6,564 nucleotides of DNA from an uncultured Oscillospiraceae bacterium. Lineage in GTDB: Bacteria; Bacillota; Clostridia; Oscillospirales; Oscillospiraceae. Positions 1-5,915 of this stretch are shown here, piece after piece. Numbering within the stretch: the first letter of the stretch is position 1; each line of letters opens with the position of its first letter. Where the stretch lies: positions 1 to 6,564 of the forward strand of contig CAKTHW010000083.1 in the NCBI GenBank assembly GCA_934565425.1, given 5' to 3'. The notes under the pieces were generated by a model. The model worked only from the letters and a program-made list of their open reading frames with translations, ran no database searches and had not been told where the DNA came from. A program made the translations under genes and the position numbers.

Positions 1-213
1 GGATGCTGCTGTTTTGCTCATCAACCACCGCCCTAGGAAATGTCTTGCTTGGCGATCTCCTGCCGAAGTTTTTTGCGCCTATGGTGTTGCGCTTGCTTGA
101 CTTTCTGCCCTGTCAGCGCAAGCTGACTGAGGGATTGCCGGACTTGCACAGCACCCCGAAAGGCGCACCTTCCCACGCCCTACGCTCGCCGCACAACCCC
201 TCCGGCACTGCGT
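1..213. other. Gene-free left flank with small hairpins
   Basis: I see no credible gene here. A minus-strand frame rich in Lys, Arg and Gln ends with a TAG at 33-35, but it has no visible start or ribosome binding site and reads back into the repeat sequence, so I do not call it. Two small perfect hairpins are visible: GTCAGC/GCTGAC (112-117 with 122-127) closed by a GCAA tetraloop, and GGCAC/GTGCC (204-208 with 212-216) with a 3-nt loop. The second directly precedes the hairpin repeat array at 214. The stretch resembles the dispersed intergenic repeats common in gut Clostridia, which is an inference from memory. It could also hide the remnant tail of a gene lying to the left. Confidence 0.5.
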
Positions 214-323
214 GCCACCTCCCCTTACACAGGGGAGGCTGGAAGATTTTGCTGCGCGCCGCCTCCTCTTACAGGGGAGGCTGGAAGATTTTGCTCCGTG
301 CCACCTCCCCTTACAGGGGAGGC
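214..323. repeat. Tandem array of three hairpin repeat units
   Basis: Three copies of a unit begin at 214, 258 and 300, giving spacings of 44 and 42 bp. Each carries an inverted repeat of the form CCTCCCCT-loop-AGGGGAGG: arms 218-225/231-238, 261-269/273-281 (one G-T pair) and 304-311/315-322. Units 1 and 2 share a 23-bp identical stretch (231-253 and 273-295). Unit 1 has two extra bases (CA) in its loop, and unit 3 diverges after the hairpin. The last hairpin ends 20 bases beyond the stop codon of the P1 peptidase gene, so it may stabilise that transcript's 3' end, but no U tract follows it in the minus direction. It is most likely a REP-like dispersed repeat; it lacks the long, sequence-variable spacers of a CRISPR array. 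Confidence 0.85.
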
Positions 324-342
324 TTTTGTGTCCTGCTCTGTG

Positions 343-1302
343 TCACTCCCCGCAGATCAGACCCAGGAACTTTTCCTCCTCCATCTTAGCACTTTTCACC
401 GCGTCCTCGATAGCAAACGCCAGCGCCTCCGCCGCCAGTGCGCCCACGGCGCTGATGTCCGCCGGGACGTCGCCCAGGGAGAAGGCGTAGATGGTATCCC
501 CGTCGATCATGGTGCCCACGGGGTTGATGCAGCGGCCGAAGGCGGCGCGAGCCATGGAGGCGATCTTGTTCATCTCCGCCTGACTGAAGGCAGCGTTGGT
601 GAAGACGGCGCCCAGGGTGGTGTTGGCGCCGGTGGGCTGGGGTTCGTGCTGCTCATAGAGGGCTTGAGCGGCGCTGGTGTAGGCGGTGCGGTCGGGGGTG
701 CGCATACCGGCGAGCTTTTGGCCGGTCTGGTGGTCGAAGATGTCCCCGAAGGCGTTGACCACGGCCACGGCGCCCACCTGGAGACCGTTGACCTCCAAAG
801 CGGCGTAGCCGATGCCGGATTTCTCCCCCTGTCCGATGCCGCAGACCTTGCCCACCGCCGCGCCGGTGCCGGCGCCTACGATGCCGGAGCGGGGGTGGTT
901 CCCCTCGGCATCCACGCAGGCGGCGTAGCCCATGGCGGCGTCGGGGCGGATGGTGCCGTCGCCAAAGCCCAGGTCGAAGATACAGGACTGGCAGACCAGG
1001 GGGATGGTGGTGTTGAGGACGTGGTAGCCCATGTCGTGCTCCTCCAGGTAACCCATGACGCCGGTGGAGGCGTCCAGGCCGAAGGCGGAGCCGCCGGAGA
1101 GGACGAGGGCGTTGAGGGAATTGGTGTTGGACAGGGGCGAGAGCAGACCGGTCTCTCGGGAGGCGGGACCGCCGCCGCTGATGTCGATGCCGCCGGTGTT
1201 GGGGCGGTCGAAGAGGACGACGGTGACGCCGGTCATGGCTTGTTCGTTCTGGGCGTTGCCGAAGCGGATGCCCTGGATGTTGGTGATGGGGATATGATTC
1301 AT
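343..1302 (-). CDS. P1 family (DmpA/S58) peptidase
   Basis: Predicted 319-residue cytoplasmic N-terminal-nucleophile hydrolase of the P1/S58 family (L-aminopeptidase/D-esterase DmpA, beta-aminopeptidase BapA). In the family the precursor cleaves itself into alpha and beta chains, and the new N-terminal Ser/Thr becomes the nucleophile. The matching site here is the segment GANTTLGAV, with cleavage expected between Asn227 and Thr228. Other family features are the early Gly-rich stretch ISGGGPASRETGLL (41-54), VLSGGSAFGLDA (67-78) and the beta-chain segment MIDGDTIYAFSLGD (265-278). Length is typical for shorter members. The start at 1302 is preferred over an in-frame ATG at 1347 because AAAGGAG (1311-1317 on the complement) sits 8 bases upstream and the longer start lies upstream of the predicted promoter -10. 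There is no signal peptide. The gene is divergent from the FTR-like/thioredoxin operon. The family call is firm; the true substrate (peptide, D-amino-acid amide or beta-peptide) is not predictable. Confidence 0.9.
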   Translation of the reverse strand: MNHIPITNIQGIRFGNAQNEQAMTGVTVVLFDRPNTGGIDISGGGPASRETGLLSPLSNTNSLNALVLSGGSAFGLDASTGVMGYLEEHDMGYHVLNTTIPLVCQSCIFDLGFGDGTIRPDAAMGYAACVDAEGNHPRSGIVGAGTGAAVGKVCGIGQGEKSGIGYAALEVNGLQVGAVAVVNAFGDIFDHQTGQKLAGMRTPDRTAYTSAAQALYEQHEPQPTGANTTLGAVFTNAAFSQAEMNKIASMARAAFGRCINPVGTMIDGDTIYAFSLGDVPADISAVGALAAEALAFAIEDAVKSAKMEEEKFLGLICGE

Positions 1303-1335
1303 AGGGGTGACTCCTTTGATTACGATGTTTTTTTG

Positions 1336-1364
1336 ATGATACCACACTTTCCCCGCCGCCGCAA
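1336..1364 (-). promoter_or_regulatory. Promoter of the P1 peptidase gene
   Basis: On the minus strand TTGCGG (1359-1364) and TATCAT (1336-1341) are separated by exactly 17 bases, a good sigma-A arrangement. Transcription would start near 1329, leaving a leader of about 27 bases with the AAAGGAG site. The -10 and its upstream bases form TGTGGTATCAT, identical to the one before the GNAT gene. Confidence 0.65.
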
Positions 1365-1368
1365 ACCA

Positions 1369-1397
1369 TTGCTTTCCGGTGGAAAATCGGGTATGAT
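1369..1397 (+). promoter_or_regulatory. Promoter of the FTR-like/thioredoxin operon
   Basis: TTGCTT (1369-1374) and TATGAT (1392-1397) are separated by 17 bases. Start of transcription would be near 1404, giving a leader of about 24 bases that includes GGGAGG just before the ATG at 1428. It lies back to back with the divergent peptidase promoter; the two -35 boxes are only 4 bases apart, so RNA polymerase could not easily sit on both at once. Confidence 0.7.
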
Positions 1398-1427
1398 ATG
1401 GGTAAGAATACTGGGAGGTGTTTGACG

Positions 1428-1628
1428 ATGAAGGTCACCCTCAACCCTGACCCCGAGGTGGTCGCCCGCGTCCAGGAAGGGCTGCGGCGCACAGGTGGGT
1501 ACTGTCCCTGCCGGATCGCCCGGACAGAGGAGAACAAATGTATTTGCCAGGAATTTCGGGCGCAGCTGGACGACCCCAACTTTGAGGGGTACTGCCACTG
1601 CCTGCTCTACTACAAGTCCCTGGAATGA
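1428..1628 (+). CDS. Ferredoxin:thioredoxin reductase catalytic-subunit-like protein
   Basis: A 66-residue protein with three Cys-X-Cys pairs: CPC (26-28), CIC (38-40) and CHC (56-58). This is the signature of the FTR catalytic (beta) chain. In the plant and cyanobacterial enzyme four of these cysteines hold a [4Fe-4S] cluster and the remaining two, one each from CPC and CHC, form the redox disulfide that passes electrons from ferredoxin to thioredoxin. The span from first to last Cys (33 residues) equals that of the cyanobacterial chain as I recall it, but the middle pair sits earlier (9 residues after CPC and 15 before CHC, instead of about 16 and 8). It is shorter than plant or cyanobacterial chains, and no variable (alpha) subunit gene is present here. 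I chose the start at 1428 over an upstream ATG at 1398 because GGAGG (1414-1418) is well spaced. The thioredoxin gene 18 bases downstream is its likely partner. Confidence 0.88.
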   Translation: MKVTLNPDPEVVARVQEGLRRTGGYCPCRIARTEENKCICQEFRAQLDDPNFEGYCHCLLYYKSLE

Positions 1629-1646
1629 CGGAAAGGAGTCTTTGAT

Positions 1647-1970
1647 ATGTCCATTGCCGTAACGAAAGCCAATTTTGAACAGGAAGTGCTGCACTCCGAA
1701 CTGCCGGTGCTGGTGGATTTCTGGGCGTACTGGTGCGGCCCCTGCATGGCCCAGACCCCCATTCTCAACGAGATCATCATGGAACATCCCAATCTGATGA
1801 AGATCTGCAAGGTCAACATCGACGAGGAATTCCAGCTGGTGGGCGACTATGAGGTATTCAGCATCCCCACCCTGCTGTTCTTCCGGAACGGCAAGCTGCT
1901 GAAGAAGCTGGTAGGCGTCCAGACGAAGGAGACCATTTTGGACTTGCTGAAGCTGCCTGACGCCGAATAA
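1647..1970 (+). CDS. Thioredoxin
   Basis: A 107-residue single-domain cytoplasmic thioredoxin. The active site is WCGPC (29-33) within WAYWCGPC, the buried acid is Asp24 (equivalent to Asp26 of E. coli), and the cis-proline lies in SIPT (Pro74). Length matches classical TrxA. Met34 follows the active site where Lys is usual, and there is an extra cysteine at 54. The gene lies 18 bases after the FTR-like gene, with its own strong GAAAGGAG site (1631-1638), and both are followed by an intrinsic terminator, so they form a two-gene operon. The likely role is to take electrons from ferredoxin through the FTR-like protein and reduce protein disulfides. That pairing is inferred from context; the thioredoxin call itself is secure. 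I give no gene symbol because these genomes usually carry several thioredoxins. Confidence 0.95.
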   Translation: MSIAVTKANFEQEVLHSELPVLVDFWAYWCGPCMAQTPILNEIIMEHPNLMKICKVNIDEEFQLVGDYEVFSIPTLLFFRNGKLLKKLVGVQTKETILDLLKLPDAE

Positions 1971-1974
1971 ACAC

Positions 1975-2013
1975 AAAAACCACGGAAGAACCAAAATTCT
2001 TCCGTGGTTTTTT
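1975..2013. terminator. Bidirectional intrinsic terminator
   Basis: A perfect 16-bp stem (1975-1990 with 1997-2012) with a six-base loop CCAAAA. The core is CCACGGAAGAA/TTCTTCCGTGG. On the plus strand it ends in six T (2008-2013), starting 4 bases after the thioredoxin stop. On the minus strand the run of A at 1975-1979 supplies the U tract, so it also serves the convergent GNAT gene. Confidence 0.93.
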
Positions 2014-2540
2014 CACAGTTTTTTCTCCAAGCACACCAGCGCCACGCCGGGGATACCGTTAAAATTGCAATCCACGATGCCGGACTCCCAATAGCCCAGG
2101 TGGGCGTAGAGCTTCCGGGCGGCCTGGTTTTTGGAGTTGGTGTCCATGCGCAGGTAGGGGCAGCCGTGTGCGCGGGCGTAGTCCTCATAAAACTGGACAA
2201 AGGCGCTGCCGCACCCCTTCCCTGCCTGGGACGGGTCCACCACTAAGGTGTGCAGGACCATGATCTCCTCCTCCGGCGCATCCGGGTAACGCCACTGGGC
2301 GTTGACGTATTCGGGCACCTGGATCTGGTTGATCTTAGCGGCTGCCGCCACTACGCCGTCCGACTCCAGCACGAACAGGTCACCGGCGTCCAGGGCGTCC
2401 TGGGCTGTTTGACGGGTGGGATAGACACCTCGAATCCAACCGATGGTGGCGCGGCCGGCCTCCTCCTCGGTCAGGATGTGGTCATAGATGGCGGTGACGG
2501 CGGGGATGTCCGCCTGGGTGGCTTTGCGGATATGTGTCAT
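2013..2540 (-). CDS. GNAT family N-acetyltransferase
   Basis: A 175-residue single-domain acetyltransferase of the GNAT superfamily, which moves the acetyl group of acetyl-CoA to an amine. It opens with the typical IRKATQADIPAVTAIY strand and helix (4-19). The acetyl-CoA pyrophosphate loop is at about 100-111 (VVDPSQAGKGCG), followed by the helix SAFVQFYEDYA. Near the C-terminus NQAARKLYAHLGY (138-150) matches motif B. In the loop the usual Arg/Gln of R-x-x-G-x-G is Ala106, with Gln105 beside it. The start is supported by AAGGAG (2550-2555 on the complement) 9 bases upstream. It lies 64 bases after the permease gene on the same strand but has its own promoter, and its TGA stop touches the shared terminator. 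The acceptor substrate cannot be predicted. Confidence 0.88.
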   Translation of the reverse strand: MTHIRKATQADIPAVTAIYDHILTEEEAGRATIGWIRGVYPTRQTAQDALDAGDLFVLESDGVVAAAAKINQIQVPEYVNAQWRYPDAPEEEIMVLHTLVVDPSQAGKGCGSAFVQFYEDYARAHGCPYLRMDTNSKNQAARKLYAHLGYWESGIVDCNFNGIPGVALVCLEKKL

Positions 2541-2573
2541 GGGCTTTCTCTCCTTCTGGGTTCCTTTTGGGTC

Positions 2574-2602
2574 ATGATACCACAGAAAACCCGTTTAGGC
2601 AA
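2574..2602 (-). promoter_or_regulatory. Promoter of the GNAT gene
   Basis: On the minus strand TTGCCT (2597-2602) and TATCAT (2574-2579) are 17 bases apart. Transcription would start near 2567, with a leader of about 27 bases. The -35 box begins 2 bases after the stop codon of the upstream permease gene. Its -10 region TGTGGTATCAT is identical to that of the peptidase promoter. Confidence 0.7.
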
Positions 2603-2604
2603 AG

Positions 2605-3327
2605 CTATTTGATGAGATTCCACACGCCGCTGACCCCGATCATGATATAGATGAGCTTGCGCACCCTCTGTTCATCCAGCCGGTTCACCAGCTTCTGGGC
2701 AATGACGCCCCCCAGCAAAACAGCCACACTGCACACCAAGGTGACCGCCAGGTGAGACGGAAGCAGGATGCCGTTGATGATACGGACGACACTGCTATAG
2801 GCGTAGTTGATAAAAAAGAATGCCTGGATGGTGCCCATGTAGGCTTTGGTGGAGTCGGTGCGGGCCATGAAGTAGACCACCAGGAGGGGGCCGCCGATGG
2901 AGAAGAAGCTGTCGAAGACGGCGGAGAAGGCGATGCAGAGAATGGAGAGGGCCAGGCTCTTTTTGTGGGGGTGGTCGTCCTTTTGCAGGAAGAGGTAATA
3001 GATGCAGAGGCAGATGAGGAAGACGCCAAACCCCTTTTGGATGAGCGATTGATCTACCTCGGTGGAGAAGCGGATCAGGAGGGCGCAGAGGATCATGTAG
3101 GCGATGGTGGGGACAATGAGGGATTTGAAGTGGATATGCTTCCAATAGCGGATAGCCATTTGGGCGTTGAGGACAGTGCTGACAATGCCGGTGAGAGCTG
3201 CACTCTCCGTCAGGCTGTAGAAAACGGGCAGCACCATCATGATCACCATGCCTGCGCCAAACCCGGTCACACCCATGACCAGGCCGCCGCCCAGAGCCGC
3301 CAAGGCAGAGAATAAGATTGCGGTCAT
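2605..3327 (-). CDS. TauE/SafE family membrane permease
   Basis: A 240-residue polytopic inner-membrane protein with about seven to eight hydrophobic segments (roughly 2-37, 43-60, 70-87, 99-117, 124-160, 168-190, 193-213, 222-240). The Gly-rich N-terminal segment GVTGFGAG (19-26) and the internal repeat counterpart SIGGPLLVVYF (143-153) are the paired half-repeat motifs of the TauE/SafE (DUF81) family. Members are proposed to export or import sulfite, sulfoacetate and other organic anions. Length is in the family's usual range. The start at 3327 has GGGAGG (3339-3344 on the complement) 11 bases away. A candidate promoter is at 3399-3427. It stands alone between pckA and the GNAT gene, so the context gives no clue to its substrate. 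No sulfur-metabolism gene is nearby. Confidence 0.87.
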   Translation of the reverse strand: MTAILFSALAALGGGLVMGVTGFGAGMVIMMVLPVFYSLTESAALTGIVSTVLNAQMAIRYWKHIHFKSLIVPTIAYMILCALLIRFSTEVDQSLIQKGFGVFLICLCIYYLFLQKDDHPHKKSLALSILCIAFSAVFDSFFSIGGPLLVVYFMARTDSTKAYMGTIQAFFFINYAYSSVVRIINGILLPSHLAVTLVCSVAVLLGGVIAQKLVNRLDEQRVRKLIYIMIGVSGVWNLIK

Positions 3328-3398
3328 GTTGTATATTTCCTCCCAAAATTGGTTCCTTTTCGGTCTTTTTCCCAGTTTTTCAGAACCATATTTGTTTT

Positions 3399-3427
3399 AT
3401 TTTATAATGCATCGGCAGGAAAGGCAA
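3399..3427 (-). promoter_or_regulatory. Candidate promoter of the TauE/SafE permease gene
   Basis: On the minus strand TTGCCT (3422-3427) and TAAAAT (3399-3404) are 17 bases apart. The region is AT-rich, and a leader of about 65 bases would follow. An overlapping TATAAA (3401-3406) offers a second possible -10 with a 15-base spacer, so the exact box is uncertain. Confidence 0.5.
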
Positions 3428-3496
3428 CGCTCCACAAGGGTTTTCTCAATGGGCAAAACAGGGTTTCTCATCCTGCAACTTGAGCAGAACGCAAAC

Positions 3497-3526
3497 AAGC
3501 GGCATCTGAATGGTCAGATGCCGCTT
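3497..3526 (-). terminator. Terminator downstream of pckA
   Basis: A perfect 13-bp stem, AAGCGGCATCTGA (3497-3509) with TCAGATGCCGCTT (3514-3526), and a four-base loop, lying 14 bases beyond the pckA stop codon. In the minus direction the stem is followed by a T-rich but broken tail (TTGTTTGCG), so it is likely a working but imperfect intrinsic terminator. Confidence 0.75.
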
Positions 3527-3540
3527 TGCTCATGCGTTTC

Positions 3541-5130
3541 TCAGTGCTTTGCGTGTGGGCCTGCGTCCACAATGTGCTGGGCGATGTTGGGGTACTTGGT
3601 GGCGAAGTTCTCCTCAAACATGGCGGCCAGCTTGTTGGCTGCCACGTCGTAGGCTTCCTTGTCTGCCCAAGTGTCGCGGGGATTCATGATCTCATCGGGC
3701 ACATGGGGGCAGGACTGAGGAACGTCTACGTTGAAGATCTCGTGGTGCTTGTATTCCACATGGTCGAAGTCGCCGTTCAGGGCTGCGGTGACCATGGCAC
3801 GGGTGTATTTCAGCTTCATGCGGGAGCCGACGCCGTAGGGGCCGCCTGCCCAACCGGTGTTGACCAGGTAGACCTTGGTGCCATACTGGTCGATCTTGTC
3901 ACCCAGCATATGGGCGTACACGTCTGCCTCTCTGGGCATGAAGGGTTCGCCGAACAGGGTGGAGAAGGTGGGCTGAGGCTCCTTGACGCCACGTTCGGTG
4001 CCGGCCAGCTTGGAGGTGAAACCGGTGACGAAGTGATACATAGCGGCGTCGCGGGTCAGGCGGGAGATGGGAGGCAGGACGCCGAAGGCGTCAGCGGTCA
4101 GGAAGATGACCACCTTGGGGATGCCGCCTACGCCGGGGATCTGGGCGTTGGAGATGTAATCCACCGGGTAGCCCACGCGGGTGTTCTCAGTCAGGGAACG
4201 GTCGGTGAAGTCCAGCTCCCGGGTCTCCGGGTCCATGATGACGTTTTCCACCACGGAACCGAAGCGGATGGCGTGATAGATCTCAGGCTCGTTCTCTTCG
4301 TCCAGGTCGATGCACTTGGCGTAGCAGCCGCCCTCAAAGTTGAAGATGCCGCGCTCGGACCAGCCGTGTTCATCGTCGCCGATGAGCATCCGGTCGGGGT
4401 CGGCGGACAGGGTGGTCTTGCCGGTGCCGGAGAGGCCGAAGAAGATGGCGGATTCGCCGGTGACCGGGTCCATGTTGGCGGAGCAGTGCATGGGCAGGAC
4501 GTTCATGTCGGTCATGATGTAGTTCATGGTGGAGAAGACGGACTTCTTAATTTCGCCTGCGTACTGGGAGCCTGCAATGACGATCAGGTGTGCCTCATAG
4601 TCGATCATGATGGCCGCTTCGGAATTGACGCCGTCGATCTCGGGGTCACACTTGAAGCCGGGAGCGCAGAGGATGGTGTAGTCGGGTTCGCCGTAGTTGG
4701 CCAGCTCTTCCTCGGTGGGACGGATGAGGAGCTGATGGATAAAGAGGTTCTGGGAGGCCAGCTCGTTGATGACCCGGAACTTCTGGGTGTCAGCGGGGTC
4801 AGCGCCTGCCATGCCATCGAAAATAAACACTTCGCGGTTCTGCAGATAGGCAGCTACCTTGCCACGGATGGCGTCAAACTTTTCCCGGGAGATAGGACGG
4901 TTCACCTTGCCCCATGCGATCTTGTCATGGATGGTGGGGGTGTCAACGATGAACTTGTCGTCGGGGGAACGGCCGGTGTACTTACCGGTGGTGACGACCA
5001 GAGCGCCCGTGTTGCTCAGGGTGCCTTCGCCGCGGCGCAGGGCTGCTTCGGTCAGCTGTGCCGGGGTGAGATTTCGATAGACCGCTTTGGGGCCGATGAT
5101 GCCCAGCTTTTCGATGCCATAGGTTTCCAT
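3541..5130 (-). CDS. pckA: Phosphoenolpyruvate carboxykinase (ATP)
   Basis: A 529-residue cytoplasmic enzyme interconverting oxaloacetate + ATP with PEP + CO2 + ADP. It serves gluconeogenesis or, in fermenting anaerobes, often runs in the CO2-fixing, ATP-forming direction towards succinate. Landmarks are YTGRSPDDKF (51-60, whose Arg contacts substrate), AGEIKKSVF (191-199, metal-binding Lys), MHCSAN (214-219, metal-binding His), the P-loop GLSGTGKTT (232-240), the metal-binding LIGDDEHGW (249-257) and TRVGYP (317-322). All expected catalytic positions are intact and the length is typical. The start at 5130 is preceded by AAGGAGG (5144-5150 on the complement), 13 bases away, which is slightly long. 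An out-of-frame ATG lies between them. The gene is monocistronic: strong promoter at 5247-5275, leader of about 110 bases, terminator at 3497-3526. Confidence 0.98.
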   Translation of the reverse strand: METYGIEKLGIIGPKAVYRNLTPAQLTEAALRRGEGTLSNTGALVVTTGKYTGRSPDDKFIVDTPTIHDKIAWGKVNRPISREKFDAIRGKVAAYLQNREVFIFDGMAGADPADTQKFRVINELASQNLFIHQLLIRPTEEELANYGEPDYTILCAPGFKCDPEIDGVNSEAAIMIDYEAHLIVIAGSQYAGEIKKSVFSTMNYIMTDMNVLPMHCSANMDPVTGESAIFFGLSGTGKTTLSADPDRMLIGDDEHGWSERGIFNFEGGCYAKCIDLDEENEPEIYHAIRFGSVVENVIMDPETRELDFTDRSLTENTRVGYPVDYISNAQIPGVGGIPKVVIFLTADAFGVLPPISRLTRDAAMYHFVTGFTSKLAGTERGVKEPQPTFSTLFGEPFMPREADVYAHMLGDKIDQYGTKVYLVNTGWAGGPYGVGSRMKLKYTRAMVTAALNGDFDHVEYKHHEIFNVDVPQSCPHVPDEIMNPRDTWADKEAYDVAANKLAAMFEENFATKYPNIAQHIVDAGPHAKH

Positions 5131-5232
5131 ATTTGTTCCATTGCCTCCTTATTCACAATGCAGGATCTCAAATCTATTCGGATGGTTCGCTTTTTCATCT
5201 GCGTTTCATTTTCAATACAACTTTGATAAAAC

Positions 5233-5246
5233 CCATTTATAAATGG
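5233..5246. promoter_or_regulatory. Palindrome at the pckA transcription start (putative operator)
   Basis: CCATTTATAAATGG is a perfect 14-bp palindrome that begins immediately downstream of the predicted -10 box of pckA and covers the expected start of transcription near 5240. That is a classic place for a repressor site. No regulator can be named, and chance in an AT-rich region is possible. Confidence 0.45.
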
Positions 5247-5275
5247 AGTATAACACCTTCTATGTTAAATGACAA
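5247..5275 (-). promoter_or_regulatory. pckA promoter
   Basis: On the minus strand TTGTCA (5270-5275) and TATACT (5247-5252) are 17 bases apart, with a TG one base before the -10 (TGTTATACT, an extended -10). This is the strongest promoter in the window. Expected start is near 5240, with a leader of about 110 bases before the pckA ATG. Confidence 0.85.
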
Positions 5276-5317
5276 TAGAATTCTCGTAAAAAATGGCGCA
5301 AAAGTTTCACTTTCTCC

Positions 5318-5331
5318 GTTGGATATCCAAC
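5318..5331. promoter_or_regulatory. Palindrome upstream of the pckA promoter
   Basis: GTTGGATATCCAAC is a perfect 14-bp palindrome, 42 bases upstream of the pckA -35 box and 34 bases after the nicotinamidase stop codon. It could be an activator or repressor site for pckA. As RNA it would only make a 5-bp stem with an ATAT loop, and no U tract follows, so it is unlikely to be the nicotinamidase terminator. Confidence 0.35.
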
Positions 5332-5365
5332 AATCTTTCACTGGAAGCAAAGACGCTTTCATTTT

Positions 5366-5893
5366 TTACCCATTGACTACCACAATCTGACACTGCCCCA
5401 TGGTCGCAAGGGCCGCCCGATGGCTCTCCGGCGTGACGCCGGCACAGCAGGCAGCGTCCACGGTGATCTCCACCTCCGGCATGGCCGCCTTCAACAGCAG
5501 GGCGTTGGAGACCACGCAGATGTCCGTGCACAGCCCCACCAGCTCCAGCGCCAGGGGCTCCTGCTGGTTCTCCGCCGCCAGCTGGTGCATCAAGTCTATG
5601 CTGCCGAAGGTGGGTTTATCCACGATCTTCCCCTCCCCCAGGGCTGCCGCAATGGCCGGGTGGAGCTGCCAGCCGGGTGTTCCCTGGATGCAGTGTTCCA
5701 CCGGCAGCTTCTGCCCCTCCTGGGTGTGCAGGTAGTCCGGCGTGTGGGTGTCACGAGTGGCGATGATGTGGTCGGTGGGGTAAGTCTTCATCTTCTCCAC
5801 CACCTTGTCCACGATGGCCGCCGCCTCCGGGGTGCCCAGGGCGCCGTCGATGAAGTCGTTCTGCATGTCAATGACCAGTAACAGTTTTTTCAT
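5366..5893 (-). CDS. Nicotinamidase-type cysteine hydrolase (isochorismatase-like fold)
   Basis: A 175-residue cytoplasmic cysteine hydrolase. The triad is visible: Asp9 in VIDMQNDF (7-14), Lys93 in KPTFGS (93-98) and the nucleophile Cys126 in LCTDICV (121-127). Metal ligands of nicotinamidases are matched by Asp48 and His50 (TRDTH) and His67 in the VEHCIQGTPGW stretch. These favour nicotinamidase (nicotinamide to nicotinate + NH3, NAD salvage) over other superfamily members, although pyrazinamidase-like or related amidase activity is possible. The length is a little shorter than the E. coli enzyme. The frame is open upstream to 6079, but the start at 5893 is chosen because AAAGGAG (5901-5907 on the complement) is 7 bases before it and the longer version would run through repeats and a terminator-like hairpin. 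No clear promoter or downstream terminator is seen. Confidence 0.87.
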   Translation of the reverse strand: MKKLLLVIDMQNDFIDGALGTPEAAAIVDKVVEKMKTYPTDHIIATRDTHTPDYLHTQEGQKLPVEHCIQGTPGWQLHPAIAAALGEGKIVDKPTFGSIDLMHQLAAENQQEPLALELVGLCTDICVVSNALLLKAAMPEVEITVDAACCAGVTPESHRAALATMGQCQIVVVNG

Positions 5894-5915
5894 GGTGAAA
5901 CTCCTTTCGTAATGG

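Noticed and set aside
214..323. CRISPR array
   Set aside because: There are only three units, the intervening sequence is itself repeated rather than unique, and no cas genes are nearby.
298..1425. Long plus-strand open frame (375 codons) over the peptidase gene
   Set aside because: It is Gly/Ala/Val/Asp-rich antisense shadow of a high-GC gene, has no ribosome binding site or family motifs, and crosses the peptidase promoter.
2559..3359. Shared AAAAGGAACC in the leaders of the GNAT and permease genes (2559-2568 and 3350-3359, minus strand)
   Set aside because: A single 10-base match at different distances from promoter and start codon is readily explained by chance.
3526..5226. Long plus-strand open frame (566 codons) opposite pckA
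   Set aside because: It is the complement of a fully conserved pckA; its composition is shadow-like and it starts inside the pckA terminator hairpin.
5347..5362. Possible CcpA cre site upstream of pckA (minus strand ATGAAAGCGTCTTTGC)
   Set aside because: The first half matches the cre consensus but the second half lacks the final CA and symmetry, so support is too weak.
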